In this document: in pieces, positions 17,912-27,194 of the stretch
Numbering within the stretch: position 1 is the stretch's first letter
Layout: the number at the start of each line of letters is the position of its first letter
Origin: Rhodobacter sp.
GTDB taxonomy: Bacteria; Pseudomonadota; Alphaproteobacteria; Rhodobacterales; Rhodobacteraceae
Direction of reading: 5' to 3'
DNA: 64,000 nucleotides
Assembly (NCBI GenBank): GCA_027490955.1
Contig: JAIXXB010000023.1
Location: 62,001 to 126,000, forward strand
Notes under the pieces: generated by a model
What the model was told of the DNA's origin: nothing
Database searches by the model: none
Seen by the model: the letters and a program-made list of their open reading frames with translations, nothing else
Position numbers and translations under genes: made by a program

Positions 17912-18598
17912 ATGAAACGATCACGCATAAACGAGATTATGGGCGCGGCGGATGAGATGATCCGCCATTACGGCTTTGTGCTGCCGCCCTTTGCCTTTTG
18001 GACGCCCGACCAATTTGTGGCCAAGCGCGATGTGGCGCAAAAGGTCATCTCATCGCGCTGCGGCTGGGATATCACCGATTACGGGCAGGGGCGGTTTGAC
18101 GAGATGGGCCTGTTCTTGTTCACCCTGCGCAATGGGGAACTGGCCGATTTGCAGCGCGGCGGCGGTATGTGCTATGCTGAAAAGCTGCTGATTTCGCGCC
18201 AAGATCAGCTTTCCCCGATGCATACCCATGTGATCAAGGCCGAAGATATCATCAACCGCGGCGGTGCCACGCTGGTGGTGGAACTCTTTGGGTCGGACGA
18301 TCGCGGCAATTTTGCCCAAGATAAGGGCGGCATGGTGCGCTGCGATGGCATCGCGCGGCCCTATAAACCTGGTGACAAGCTGAAACTTGCGCCGGGCGAA
18401 TCCGTGACGCTGATGCCAGGCGATTGGCATGCCTTTTGGGGCGAGGGTGGCGATGTGCTGATTGGCGAGGTTTCGACAGTGAATGACGATCTGACCGACA
18501 ATGTGTTCCGCGAACCGATTGGCCGCTTTGCCGAGATCATCGAGGATGTAGCCCCGACGCATTTGCTGGTGTCCGATTATGACACTTGGCTGAAATAA
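17912..18598 (+). CDS. D-lyxose isomerase-like cupin (DUF1498 family)
   Basis: A 228-residue single-cupin protein. The metal ligands are visible as H104 and H106 in P-M-H-T-H, with E111 and H173 (G-D-W-H-A-F-W), the set used by Mn-dependent D-lyxose/D-mannose isomerases of this family. The full domain is present and the length is normal. The start has GGGGAGAAG upstream. Its pairing with a PuuD-like amidase is unexplained; together they may serve catabolism of an amidated or glutamyl-linked sugar, which is speculation. A strong terminator follows. Confidence 0.85.
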   Translation: MKRSRINEIMGAADEMIRHYGFVLPPFAFWTPDQFVAKRDVAQKVISSRCGWDITDYGQGRFDEMGLFLFTLRNGELADLQRGGGMCYAEKLLISRQDQLSPMHTHVIKAEDIINRGGATLVVELFGSDDRGNFAQDKGGMVRCDGIARPYKPGDKLKLAPGESVTLMPGDWHAFWGEGGDVLIGEVSTVNDDLTDNVFREPIGRFAEIIEDVAPTHLLVSDYDTWLK

Positions 18599-18606
18599 AA
18601 CAAAAA

Positions 18607-18632
18607 GGGCGGCCCCAGCAGGGCCGCCCGAA
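18607..18632 (+). terminator. Stem-loop terminator after the D-lyxose isomerase gene
   Basis: GGGCGGCCC (18607-18615) pairs perfectly with GGGCCGCCC (18621-18629) over CAGCA. The A run upstream would be a T run for the converging doxX gene, so it may work better for that strand. Confidence 0.75.
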
Positions 18633-18655
18633 ACTGATTAAAACAAACGCAAGAC

Positions 18656-19030
18656 TTACTTATCTACGGCGTATTTGCCTGCGCCATTCGCATAGACCAT
18701 CAACAGACCGCCAGCGATGGCAAGGTTCTTCAGGAACATGATCATCTGCACTTGGTCAGCGAAGTTGTTGTGATACAGCACAGCGGCCAACAGGCTAAAG
18801 CCAGCCAATGCCAATGCGGCCCAACGCGCCTTATACCCGATGATCAGCGCGATGCCGCCCAAAAGTTCCAGCGCCATTGCAGGCCAGACAAAAAATGCTG
18901 GCAGCCCGCCAGATGCGACATAAGCGCCTTGGCCCGCAGGATCCATCAGCTTGCCAAGACCAGCCAGCACGAAGATCAGCCCCAGCAAAATGCGCGAGAC
19001 GAGAGGGATATACTTATTCAGTCCGTCCAT
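18656..19030 (-). CDS. DoxX-family membrane protein
   Basis: The 124-residue protein has four hydrophobic helices and the DoxX pattern R-I-L-L-G-L-I-F-V-L-A-G-L-G-K near the N-terminus. DoxX proteins are small inner-membrane proteins often tied to redox or thiosulfate metabolism; the exact role here is unknown. MDGLNKYIP at 19030 is chosen because AAGGAAG lies 7 bases upstream; an in-frame ATG 24 bases further out lacks one. Confidence 0.85.
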   Translation of the reverse strand: MDGLNKYIPLVSRILLGLIFVLAGLGKLMDPAGQGAYVASGGLPAFFVWPAMALELLGGIALIIGYKARWAALALAGFSLLAAVLYHNNFADQVQMIMFLKNLAIAGGLLMVYANGAGKYAVDK

Positions 19031-19170
19031 GAATGTCTTCCTTTTGTTTCCCAAACTGCCCCACGACTTACGGCAGGGTCAGCGCGCGCAGTCTAACCCA
19101 AATGGGGATTGGTGCATATCGGGATAAATGCGCAAGCCTATGTGCAAAAACGCGCAGAAAGCAGAGGGAG

Positions 19171-19494
19171 CTAGTCTACTTTTGTATAGAGCTGCTGCAA
19201 AAGCGCGCGTTGCTCGGCCACAAAAGCGGCAGGCTCGCTGGTTGCTACGGCATCCAATTCTGCCGCCTTTTCAAAAAACCCAAGGCTGGGCAGCCCATCG
19301 CCCAAGCGTCCCTCTAGCACAGCGGCCAGAAAAGGGCGGCCTGCTGCGGCATCTTGTTCCATAAGCGCCTCTAGCATGGCGCTGAGCGTTTGAATGGCGG
19401 GTGTGGGCAGGGCGAGTTCGCGGGCCAAATCGCCATAGGTGATGGTCTGGCATTGCGAGGCCAGCTGTGCAAGACGGGCTTTAAGTTTTTCCAC
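19171..19494 (-). CDS. Small hypothetical protein downstream of gyrA
   Basis: A 107-residue soluble protein with no membrane segment. The first half contains T-I-T-Y-G-D-L-A-R-E-L, reminiscent of the winged-helix Y-G-x-L-A motif of MGMT-like and other DNA-binding domains, but there is no catalytic P-C-H-R. I chose the GTG at 19494, which has GAGG upstream, over a TTG 27 bases further out. With that start it overlaps the preceding 73-residue gene by 14 bases, so gyrA and the two small genes look like one coupled operon. Function unknown. Confidence 0.6.
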   Translation of the reverse strand: MEKLKARLAQLASQCQTITYGDLARELALPTPAIQTLSAMLEALMEQDAAAGRPFLAAVLEGRLGDGLPSLGFFEKAAELDAVATSEPAAFVAEQRALLQQLYTKVD

Positions 19495-19702
19495 GTTCCA
19501 GCGCCTCGGCGATACGCTCAAGGGCCGCTGTTTGCCGCGCGATCAGATCTTGCGTGGCAGCCCGTTGCTGCGCCAATTTTTCAGTGTTTTCATTCGCGCG
19601 GGCCATGAAAGCCCTTTGATGGCGCAAGTTAAACAGCGCCACCAGCACAATCAAACCGCCAATCGCCAGCATAGCAAAGGCAAGGGCATAGGGAGCGTGC
19701 AT
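19481..19702 (-). CDS. Small membrane-anchored coiled-coil protein downstream of gyrA
   Basis: A 73-residue protein with a single N-terminal membrane helix (about residues 5-25) and a Glu/Ala/Gln/Arg-rich tail predicted to be a helical coiled coil. Its ATG overlaps the gyrA TAA by one base (TAATG), and it overlaps the next small gene. The layout resembles tiny scaffold proteins facing the cytoplasm, but I recognise no family. Function unknown. Confidence 0.65.
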   Translation of the reverse strand: MHAPYALAFAMLAIGGLIVLVALFNLRHQRAFMARANENTEKLAQQRAATQDLIARQTAALERIAEALERGKT

Positions 19703-22434
19703 TATTCCTCCTCTTGCTCGGCCACGCGGGCCACGGATACCACCTCTTCGCCTGCACCGACATTGAACACTTTCACCCCGCCCGCCGCGCGGGATCGGAA
19801 GCTGATTTGATCGACAGGCACGCGGATCGATTGGCCTGTGGAGGTGGCCAGCATGATTTGATCGGACAAAACAACAGGGAAAGACGCCACCAAAGGCCCG
19901 CCGCGCATCGCCTTATCCATGGCCATCACACCCATGCCGCCGCGCCCGCGCACGGGATAGCCATGAGAGGAGGACAGCTTGCCCGCGCCCCCTGCGGTGA
20001 TGGTCAGGATCAAATCCTCTGCCGCTGACATTTCGGCATAGCGTTCGGGCGAAAGCTGCCCTTCGGCCACGGCCTCGTCATCCTCATCGGCCTCGACTTC
20101 GTCTTCTGTAACCCCTGCCATCAAGCGGCGCTGCTTGAGATAGGCTTCGCGTTCGGCAGGATCGGCATCGAAATGCCGAATGATCGACATCGAGACGACC
20201 TTATCCTCGCCTTGCAAACGGATACCGCGCACGCCCGTTGACCCGCGCGATTTGAACACACGAATTTCCGTGGTGGGAAAGCGGATGGCGCGGCCAAGGG
20301 CTGTGACCAGCATCACATCGTCATTCTCATCGGCAATAGCGGCATTCACCAAAGATACGCCTTCGGGCAAGTTCATGGCGATTTTGCCGTTGCGTTTGAC
20401 GTTCACAAAATCGGACAGATCGTTTTGGCGCACATCGCCATCCGATGTGGCAAAGACGATTTGCAGGTTGTCCCATTCTTCTTCGGGGGCATCCACGGGC
20501 ATGAGGGCGGCAATAGAAATACCCTGCGCGATGGGCAGGATATTGACCATGGCCTTGCCCTTGGCCGTGCGCCCTGCAAGGGGCAGGCGCCATGTTTTCA
20601 GCTTATACACCATGCCATCTGTGGTGAAGAACAACAGATTCGTATGCGTATTGGCCACAAATAGGGTGGTGACCACATCATCTTCTTTGGTGGCCATTGA
20701 TGCCAGCCCCTTGCCGCCGCGATTTTGCGCGCGGAATTCGGCCAGATTGGTGCGCTTGATATATCCGCCCGAGGTGATGGTCACCACCATATCCTCGCGC
20801 TCGATCAAATCTTCATCATCCATATCGCCCGCCCAATCGACGATTTCGGTGCGGCGCGGCACGGCAAAGGCGGTTTTCACTTCGCGCAACTCGTCCGAGA
20901 TGATGGCCATGATCCTTTCGCGCGAGCCGAGAATCTCGAGGTAATCTTTGATCTTTGCGGCAAGCTCTTGCAATTCGGTGGTGATTTCATTCACCCCCAT
21001 GGCCGTCAGCCGTTGCAGGCGCAAATCCAAAATCGCGCGGGCCTGAAGTTCGGACAGGTTATAGGTGCCATCCTCGTTGACGGGATGCGATGGATCATCA
21101 ATCAGCTTGATATAGGGGATAATCTCGCCCGCAGGCCAGCGGCGGGTCATCAACCGCTCGCGCGCCTCGGCGGGATCGGCAGAGGAGCGGATGGTGGCCA
21201 CAACTTCGTCCACGTTGGACACGGCCACGGCAAGACCGCACAGAATATGGCTGCGCTCGCGCGCCTTGCGCAATTCAAAGGCGGTGCGGCGCGCCACAAC
21301 TTCTTCGCGGAAGGTGATGAAATGGCGCAGAAAATCGGCCAGCGACAATTGTTCTGGCCGCCCGCCATTGAGCGCCAGCATGTTGCAGCCAAAGCTGGTT
21401 TGCATCGGGGTAAAGCGGAACAATTGGTTCAGCACCACATCCGCCGTGGCATCGCGTTTCAGTTCGACCACCACGCGCACACCGATGCGGTCGGATTCGT
21501 CTTGGACATGGGCGATGCCTTCGATGCGTTTGTCGCGCACCATTTCGGCGATAATCTCGATCATGCGAGATTTGTTCACCTGATAGGGAATCTCATCAAT
21601 GACAATCGCCCAGCGATCTTTGCGGATTTCCTCGATATGGGTTTTGGCGCGAATAATCACCGATCCGCGCCCTTCGATATAGGCCTTGCGCGCGCCAGAG
21701 CGCCCCAAAATCAGCCCGCCCGTGGGGAAATCGGGGGCGGGGATGATGTCCATCAACGCCTCAAGGCTGATATCGGGGTTCTCGATCATGGCCAAAGTGC
21801 CGTCGATCACCTCGCCCAAGTTATGGGGCGGGATATTGGTGGCCATGCCCACGGCGATACCGCCCGCACCATTGACCAGCATATTGGGAAAACGCGCGGG
21901 CAGCACAGTCGGCTCGCGGTCTTTGCCATCATAATTATCTTGAAAATCAACCGTTTCTTTTTCGATATCGGCCAGCAAAAAGGCGGCGGGCTTGTCCATC
22001 CGCACTTCGGTATAACGCATGGCGGCGGCGTTATCGCCATCCATGCTGCCGAAATTGCCTTGGCCATCCAGCAAGGGCAGCGACATGGAAAACGGCTGCG
22101 CCATGCGCACCAGCGCGTCATAAATCGCACTATCGCCGTGGGGGTGGTATTTGCCCATCGTATCCCCCACGGGGCGGGCCGATTTGCGATAGGCTTTGTC
22201 GTGGGTATTGCCCGTCTCGTGCATTGCGAACAGGATACGGCGATGCACGGGTTTGAGCCCATCGCGCAGATCGGGGATCGCGCGGGACACGATCACCGAC
22301 ATAGCATAGTCCAGATAGGCGGTTTTCATTTCCGCGGCGATGTCGATTTGCGGCCCATCGTGGTGGGCGCGGGGGGCTGCGCCGTCGCCGCTGTTTTCAG
22401 GGGCGTCTGGCGGGGTGTCGGTTGGATCGCTCAC
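19702..22434 (-). CDS. gyrA: DNA gyrase subunit A
   Basis: The 910-residue product is the DNA-breaking subunit of gyrase. The active-site tyrosine is Y141 in M-R-Y-T-E-V-R-M. The quinolone-determining region reads H-G-D-S-A-I-Y-D, with Ser102 and Asp106 at the positions of E. coli S83 and D87, both susceptible-type. The GyrA-box-type motif appears in the beta-pinwheel domain (Q-N-R-G-G-K-G), which keeps it gyrase rather than topoisomerase IV. The acidic tail ends VAEQEEE. The gene is followed by two overlapping tiny genes and is divergent from the EpmB-like gene with a 188-base gap. Confidence 0.97.
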   Translation of the reverse strand: MSDPTDTPPDAPENSGDGAAPRAHHDGPQIDIAAEMKTAYLDYAMSVIVSRAIPDLRDGLKPVHRRILFAMHETGNTHDKAYRKSARPVGDTMGKYHPHGDSAIYDALVRMAQPFSMSLPLLDGQGNFGSMDGDNAAAMRYTEVRMDKPAAFLLADIEKETVDFQDNYDGKDREPTVLPARFPNMLVNGAGGIAVGMATNIPPHNLGEVIDGTLAMIENPDISLEALMDIIPAPDFPTGGLILGRSGARKAYIEGRGSVIIRAKTHIEEIRKDRWAIVIDEIPYQVNKSRMIEIIAEMVRDKRIEGIAHVQDESDRIGVRVVVELKRDATADVVLNQLFRFTPMQTSFGCNMLALNGGRPEQLSLADFLRHFITFREEVVARRTAFELRKARERSHILCGLAVAVSNVDEVVATIRSSADPAEARERLMTRRWPAGEIIPYIKLIDDPSHPVNEDGTYNLSELQARAILDLRLQRLTAMGVNEITTELQELAAKIKDYLEILGSRERIMAIISDELREVKTAFAVPRRTEIVDWAGDMDDEDLIEREDMVVTITSGGYIKRTNLAEFRAQNRGGKGLASMATKEDDVVTTLFVANTHTNLLFFTTDGMVYKLKTWRLPLAGRTAKGKAMVNILPIAQGISIAALMPVDAPEEEWDNLQIVFATSDGDVRQNDLSDFVNVKRNGKIAMNLPEGVSLVNAAIADENDDVMLVTALGRAIRFPTTEIRVFKSRGSTGVRGIRLQGEDKVVSMSIIRHFDADPAEREAYLKQRRLMAGVTEDEVEADEDDEAVAEGQLSPERYAEMSAAEDLILTITAGGAGKLSSSHGYPVRGRGGMGVMAMDKAMRGGPLVASFPVVLSDQIMLATSTGQSIRVPVDQISFRSRAAGGVKVFNVGAGEEVVSVARVAEQEEE

Positions 22435-22622
22435 AGCGGTTCGCCTTTGGTCAAAACTCTAGATATTGTTGGGCGCACCCTATACCAAACCCCACCCATG
22501 GTGCAAGGCAAGCGGGGCAATTTACGCGCTTTGCTTGTGGATAAGCACCCGTTTTGCGCGTGTTTTTCGCCCCCATTCGCCCGCTTGTCGCCCCCAGTGC
22601 CTGTGGTGTAGAAGCGGGCGCT

Positions 22623-23663
22623 ATGAACAGCCCTAAACCCCCCTTTCCTGCCAGCCTGAACAGCCTTGATGATCTGATTGCGGCGGGTCTTGCCCCCGCC
22701 GATCAAGCGCAGGATTTGGCGCAGGTGGCCGAGAGGTTTCGCATTCGCATCACCTCTGAAATGGCGGGAGTGGCCAGCGCCGCCGTCGCCGCGCAATTCC
22801 TGCCCGATGCGCAAGAATTGAATATCCGCCCTGAAGAGATGGCAGACCCTATCGGCGATACCGCCCATAGCCCGACATATGGGCTGACGCACCGCTACCC
22901 TGACCGCGTCATCCTAGCCGCCACCCATGCCTGCGAGGTTTATTGCCGCTTTTGCTTTCGCCGCGAAGTGGTGGGGGCCAATGCTGCCTTGCCCGCAGAT
23001 GATATGTCCGCCGCGCTGGATTACATCGCCGCTACTCCCGCGATTTGGGAAGTGATTTTGACAGGCGGTGACCCGATGTCGCTGTCACCGCGCCGTATTG
23101 AATCCATCATGGCGCGCCTGTCTGATATACCGCATGTGCAGATCGTGCGGCTGCATACCCGCGTGCCCGTTGTCGCGCCGCAGCGCATTGACGCGGCGAT
23201 GATTGCCGCGCTGCGCGCGCGCCCCACAGTCTATGTTGGCGTGCACACAAACCATGCCGATGAACTGACACCCGCAGCCCGCGCCGCGCTGCGGCGCATT
23301 GCCGATGCAGGAATACCCATGGTGTCGCAAACTGTGTTGCTGCGCGGGGTCAATGACAATGCCGCCACGTTAGAGACGCTGTTTCGCGCCTTGCTGACAT
23401 TGCGCGTGCAGCCCTATTACCTGCACCACTGCGATTTGGCGCAAGGCACCAGCCATTTCCGCACCACCATTGCCGCGGGCCAAGCGATTATGGCGCAGTT
23501 GCGCGGGCGCATGTCAGGCATGGGCGTGCCGACCTATGTGCTGGATATTCCTGGTGGCTTTGGCAAAGTGCCGATTGGGCCAGATTATCTGCAGCAGGGC
23601 GCAGCGGGCTATGTGGTGACCGATTGGCAGGGCAACCAGCATATCTACCGCGATCCTGAATAG
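22623..23663 (+). CDS. epmB: Lysine 2,3-aminomutase-family radical SAM protein (EpmB-like)
   Basis: The 346-residue enzyme has the radical-SAM cluster motif C104-x3-C108-x2-C111 (A-C-E-V-Y-C-R-F-C) and a PLP-lysine candidate near the C-terminus (G-G-F-G-K-V-P-I-G-P). EpmB isomerises lysine to beta-lysine for attachment to EF-P by EpmA. The short length, lacking the C-terminal extension of true KamA, fits EpmB. EF-P with K34 is encoded 10 kb away. EpmA is not in the window, and a catabolic lysine aminomutase role cannot be excluded. It converges on arginase with a 3-base gap. Confidence 0.72.
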   Translation: MNSPKPPFPASLNSLDDLIAAGLAPADQAQDLAQVAERFRIRITSEMAGVASAAVAAQFLPDAQELNIRPEEMADPIGDTAHSPTYGLTHRYPDRVILAATHACEVYCRFCFRREVVGANAALPADDMSAALDYIAATPAIWEVILTGGDPMSLSPRRIESIMARLSDIPHVQIVRLHTRVPVVAPQRIDAAMIAALRARPTVYVGVHTNHADELTPAARAALRRIADAGIPMVSQTVLLRGVNDNAATLETLFRALLTLRVQPYYLHHCDLAQGTSHFRTTIAAGQAIMAQLRGRMSGMGVPTYVLDIPGGFGKVPIGPDYLQQGAAGYVVTDWQGNQHIYRDPE

Positions 23664-23666
23664 GCC

Positions 23667-24590
23667 TCAGTAGCTGCGCGTGACGCGGTCAAACACTTTG
23701 CGGCCCATCAGGCTGCCCACCAGATCGACCATCAGCTTTGCCGTGCGCCCACGCTCGTCCAGAAATGGATTCAACTCGACCAAATCGAGCGAGGTGACAA
23801 GCCCGCTTTCATGCAGCAATTCCATCACCAAATGCGCCTCGCGAAAGGTGGCCCCACCGGGGACCGTTGTCCCAACAGCGGGGGCAATGGCGGGGTCTAG
23901 AAAATCTACATCCAAAGACACGTGCAAAAGCCCGCCCGCCGCGCGCACGCGAGACAAAAACTCGGCCAAGGGCGCCACCACGCCACGTTCGTCCAACACC
24001 CGCATATCGTTGATGGCAATATCGGCGCGCAGCAAGGCGGCATGTTCGGCGGGATCGACGCTGCGAATACCAAAGAGGCAGATGTTTTGCGCGGGGATGG
24101 GGGCAGGGAAGGGGGCGAATGGATCAAACCCCGCGCGCCCTGCGATATAGGCCACGGGGGTTCCGTGCAAATTGCCCGAAGTTGTCGTCTCCACTGTATG
24201 AAAATCGGAATGGGCATCCAGCCACAGCAAGAACAGCGGGCGGCCCTGTGCCTGCGCATGGCGCGCGGCCCCCGCGACGCTGCCCAAGGCAAGGCTGTGA
24301 TCGCCGCCCAGAATAATCGGAAGCGCGCCTGCCTGTAGCGCGGCTGCGGTTTTGTCGGCCAAAATCGCAGCCCATGCCATGACGTGGGGCAGATGGTGCA
24401 CGGCGGGGTTTGGGCAGGTGACCGCGGGCAACGGCCCCAGCGCCATATCCCCCCAATCATCGACCTGATGGCCCAAATCGGCAATTGCCGCCTGCAGGCC
24501 CGCCACGCGATAGGCCGCAGGCCCCATCACGCAGCCCAAATTGCGCTGGCCCTCATCTAAAGGTGCGCCGATCAGAATGGTTTTGGCCAT
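23667..24590 (-). CDS. rocF: Arginase
   Basis: The 307-residue enzyme hydrolyses arginine to ornithine and urea. The binuclear manganese motifs are all present: G-G-D-H-S, D-A-H-S-D-F-H and S-L-D-V-D-F-L-D-P, followed by an E-L-N-P near the C-terminus. The start MAKTILIGAPL begins only 8 bases after the ccmH stop, so it is almost certainly read from the ccmF-ccmH transcript. That pairing is odd because the proteins share no pathway. Ornithine produced here could feed the decarboxylase at 4 kb, which is inference. Confidence 0.9.
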   Translation of the reverse strand: MAKTILIGAPLDEGQRNLGCVMGPAAYRVAGLQAAIADLGHQVDDWGDMALGPLPAVTCPNPAVHHLPHVMAWAAILADKTAAALQAGALPIILGGDHSLALGSVAGAARHAQAQGRPLFLLWLDAHSDFHTVETTTSGNLHGTPVAYIAGRAGFDPFAPFPAPIPAQNICLFGIRSVDPAEHAALLRADIAINDMRVLDERGVVAPLAEFLSRVRAAGGLLHVSLDVDFLDPAIAPAVGTTVPGGATFREAHLVMELLHESGLVTSLDLVELNPFLDERGRTAKLMVDLVGSLMGRKVFDRVTRSY

Positions 24591-24598
24591 AACGCCCC

Positions 24599-25045
24599 CT
24601 ATTTGTGCAGCAGTTTGTCCAATTCTGCCTGCTCGGCAGCCGTCAGTTTGGCAGGTTCTGGCGCGGATGCCCGCGCGCGCAGTGTGGCATAGGCAAGGCC
24701 AGCGCCCGCCAGCAACATCAGCGGCCCAGCCAGCCATAAGACCAGCCCAGATCCCGTGCTGCGCGGTTTAAACAGCACAAATTCGCCATAGCGCGTGGTG
24801 ACGTAATCGATCACCTGATCGTCGCTGTCGCCTGCCAGCAAACGTTCGCGCACGGCAAGGCGCAGATCGCGGCTGATGGGGGCGTTGGAATCGTCAATAC
24901 TTTCGCCTTGGCAGACGGGGCAGCGCAGATTGATGGTGATGGCGCGCGCCCGCGCCTCTAGCGCGGGGTCTTTTAGCATTTCATCTGGCTGCACAGCAAG
25001 GACGGGGTGCGCGATAAAGGTCAGCAGGATCAAAAGCTTGCGCAT
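24599..25045 (-). CDS. ccmH: Cytochrome c-type biogenesis protein CcmH
   Basis: The 148-residue protein has a signal peptide, the thiol motif L-R-C-P-V-C-Q (C42, C45) and a single membrane anchor near residues 100-122 with a short cytoplasmic tail. CcmH reduces apocytochrome c cysteines at the outer face of the inner membrane and works in a complex with CcmF. It starts 3 bases after ccmF ends and is followed 8 bases later by arginase. ccmG, ccmI and ccmABCDE are not in this window. Confidence 0.93.
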   Translation of the reverse strand: MRKLLILLTFIAHPVLAVQPDEMLKDPALEARARAITINLRCPVCQGESIDDSNAPISRDLRLAVRERLLAGDSDDQVIDYVTTRYGEFVLFKPRSTGSGLVLWLAGPLMLLAGAGLAYATLRARASAPEPAKLTAAEQAELDKLLHK

Positions 25046-25048
25046 TGC

Positions 25049-27022
25049 CTACTCCGCCGCAACGGGAAGGGCTGCGCGGGCCTTTGCCCCCGCCGCCACG
25101 CGGTAGCGCCGATCTGTCAGGCTGATCAACCCGCCCAGCGCCATCAGCAACGCGCCGCCCCAAATCCAATTGGCAAAGGGCTTGACATAGCCGCGCACGG
25201 CATAGCCGCCCGTCTCTTGCGGATCGCCGATGACCAGATAGACATCACGGAAAATGCCTTGGTCGATGGCCGCCTCGGTCGTGGGCATGGCGGCCACAGG
25301 ATAAAAGCGCTTTTCGGGGAATAGGGTTGCCACGGCAACGCCATCCTTGCTGACCAGCATTTCAGCGCGGCTGGCGGAATAATTTGGCCCCTGCACATCG
25401 CTGACCGAAACCAGTTTCACCTCGTACGCGCCCAAGGGGAAACTTTCGCCAATATTGACCGCGCGAATATCTTCGCGCAGCCATGTGGTCATGGCGGCCA
25501 CAGCAAAGACGGTCACCCCCATGCCGATATGCGCCACGGCGCGGCCCCAATCGGCGCGCGGCAGGCGCAGAGCGCGGCGCAAACGCTCGATCGCTGTCCC
25601 GCGGCCCGACCGCTGCGCCAAATCCACCAGCGCGCCCAAAACGACCCAAAGGCCAAGGCCCACGCCAATTGGCCCCACGGCCGAGCGCCCCGTTTGCACC
25701 GCAAAGGTCAGCGCCAGCCCCGCCAAGGCCAAGGCAGCCGCCCCTAGCAGCGGCAGGGCACTGCGCCCGATATTGGCGCGCTTCCACGGCATAATGGCCC
25801 CCAAGGGCAAGATCAGCGCCAGCGCCACCATGAAGGGGGTGAAGGCCGCATCAAAAAACGGCGCGCCAACCGACAATTTGCGTCCAAAGGCCAGTTCGGC
25901 AAATAGCGGCCACATCGTGCCAACAAACACAACAAAGGCAGATACAGACAAAAGCAGGTTATTGGCCACCAGCGCGCTTTCGCGCGAGACCAGCGCGAAC
26001 ACGCCTTTGGCGGCCAAAATCGGCGCGCGCAGGGCAAACAAAACAAAGGCCCCACCCATGAAAAATGCCAAAATTAGCAGAATAAACAGCCCGCGCTCGG
26101 GATCGACCGCAAAGCTATGCACCGAGGTGATGATGCCCGACCGCACAATGAACGTGCCCATCAGCGAAAAGCCAAAGGCCAAAATTGCCAAGAATATCGT
26201 CCAAGCCTTTAGGCTTTCACGCTTTTCCACCACGATGGCTGAATGCAGCAGCGCCGCGCCAATCAGCCAAGGCATGAAGCTGGCGTTTTCCACGGGATCC
26301 CAAAACCAAAACCCACCCCAGCCCAATTCGTAATAGGCCCACCAACTGCCCATAGCGATGCCAATGGTCAGGAATATCCATGCCGCCAGCGTCCATGGCC
26401 GCACCCAGCGCCCCCAAGCCGCATCAACGCGCCCTTCTAGCAGGGCGGCAATGGCAAAGGAGAAGCTCATCGAAAGGCCGACATAGCCAAGATATAAAAA
26501 TGGCGGATGAAATGCCAGACCGGGGTCTTGCAGCAGTGGGTTCAAATCGCCCCCGTTCATGGGCGGGGAGGCAAGGCGCAAGAACGGGTTCGAGGTGAAC
26601 AGCATAAAGGCAATGAAGGCGACGCCAATGCTGCCCTGCACCGCCAACACCCGCGCGCGCAGCGTGGTGGGCAAATTGCCGCCCCAAATTGCCGCCGCCG
26701 CCCCAAAAATGGCCAAGCACAGCGCCCAAAGCAAAAGCGATCCTTCGTGATTGCCCCAAACGCCAGAAATCTTATACAGCAGCGGCTTGGCTGTGTGCGA
26801 GTTTTCCACCACCAGTTTCAACGAAAAATCTGATGTGACAAACCCATAGGTCAGCGCGCCAAAGGACAGCACAATCAGCCCCGCTTGCGCCAACGCCGCA
26901 GGCTCTGCCACCGCCATCATCCGACCATCGCACGTATAGGCCCCCCAAAGCGGCAAGATCGTTTGCACGATTGCCACCATAAAGGCCAAAATCAATGCGA
27001 AATGCCCAAGCTCGATGATCAT
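25049..27022 (-). CDS. ccmF: Heme lyase CcmF/NrfE family subunit
   Basis: The 657-residue integral membrane protein has many hydrophobic helices and the haem-handling WWD domain (W-G-G-F-W-F-W-D-P-V-E-N-A-S-F near residue 235), plus conserved histidines in periplasmic loops. It ligates haem to apocytochrome c in the system I pathway. Full length for CcmF. It is the first gene of ccmF-ccmH-arginase. The 172-base upstream gap holds a complex hairpin element that belongs to the 3' side of ilvH. Confidence 0.95.
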   Translation of the reverse strand: MIIELGHFALILAFMVAIVQTILPLWGAYTCDGRMMAVAEPAALAQAGLIVLSFGALTYGFVTSDFSLKLVVENSHTAKPLLYKISGVWGNHEGSLLLWALCLAIFGAAAAIWGGNLPTTLRARVLAVQGSIGVAFIAFMLFTSNPFLRLASPPMNGGDLNPLLQDPGLAFHPPFLYLGYVGLSMSFSFAIAALLEGRVDAAWGRWVRPWTLAAWIFLTIGIAMGSWWAYYELGWGGFWFWDPVENASFMPWLIGAALLHSAIVVEKRESLKAWTIFLAILAFGFSLMGTFIVRSGIITSVHSFAVDPERGLFILLILAFFMGGAFVLFALRAPILAAKGVFALVSRESALVANNLLLSVSAFVVFVGTMWPLFAELAFGRKLSVGAPFFDAAFTPFMVALALILPLGAIMPWKRANIGRSALPLLGAAALALAGLALTFAVQTGRSAVGPIGVGLGLWVVLGALVDLAQRSGRGTAIERLRRALRLPRADWGRAVAHIGMGVTVFAVAAMTTWLREDIRAVNIGESFPLGAYEVKLVSVSDVQGPNYSASRAEMLVSKDGVAVATLFPEKRFYPVAAMPTTEAAIDQGIFRDVYLVIGDPQETGGYAVRGYVKPFANWIWGGALLMALGGLISLTDRRYRVAAGAKARAALPVAAE

Positions 27023-27072
27023 ATTCGGCTCCCTTTTGCGCTATCATAGGGCAGGGCGGCGCAGATGCAAAT

Positions 27073-27187
27073 GGGCCTGGTTCACTTTGACGTGCGGCAA
27101 AACGGGGCGGATTAGGGGGCTTTGCCCCCGTCGCTGAAGCAAGCTTCAGCGACTCCCCCAGGATATTTGGGCCAAAGTGAAAGGGGC
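27073..27187 (+). repeat. Dispersed hairpin element, copy 3 (compound)
   Basis: AGGATATTTGGGCCAAAGTGAA (27160-27181) carries the family core. TTCACTTTG at 27081-27089 is its 9-base complement, so the element is closed by an outer stem. Inside lie GGGGGC-TTT-GCCCCC and a perfect 24-base palindrome (27130-27153, GTCGCTGAAGC, AA, then its complement). It fills the gap between ccmF (start) and ilvH (stop). Confidence 0.7.
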
Positions 27188-27194
27188 GGGGCGG

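Noticed and set aside
19702-22434. Quinolone-resistance mutation in gyrA
   Set aside because: The positions equal to E. coli S83 and D87 are Ser102 and Asp106, both the susceptible type.
20725-22611. Very long open frame on the plus strand opposite gyrA (over 600 codons)
   Set aside because: It is the antisense shadow of a highly conserved gene in a GC-rich genome; the composition (very rich in His and Gly) and lack of ribosome site argue against a protein.
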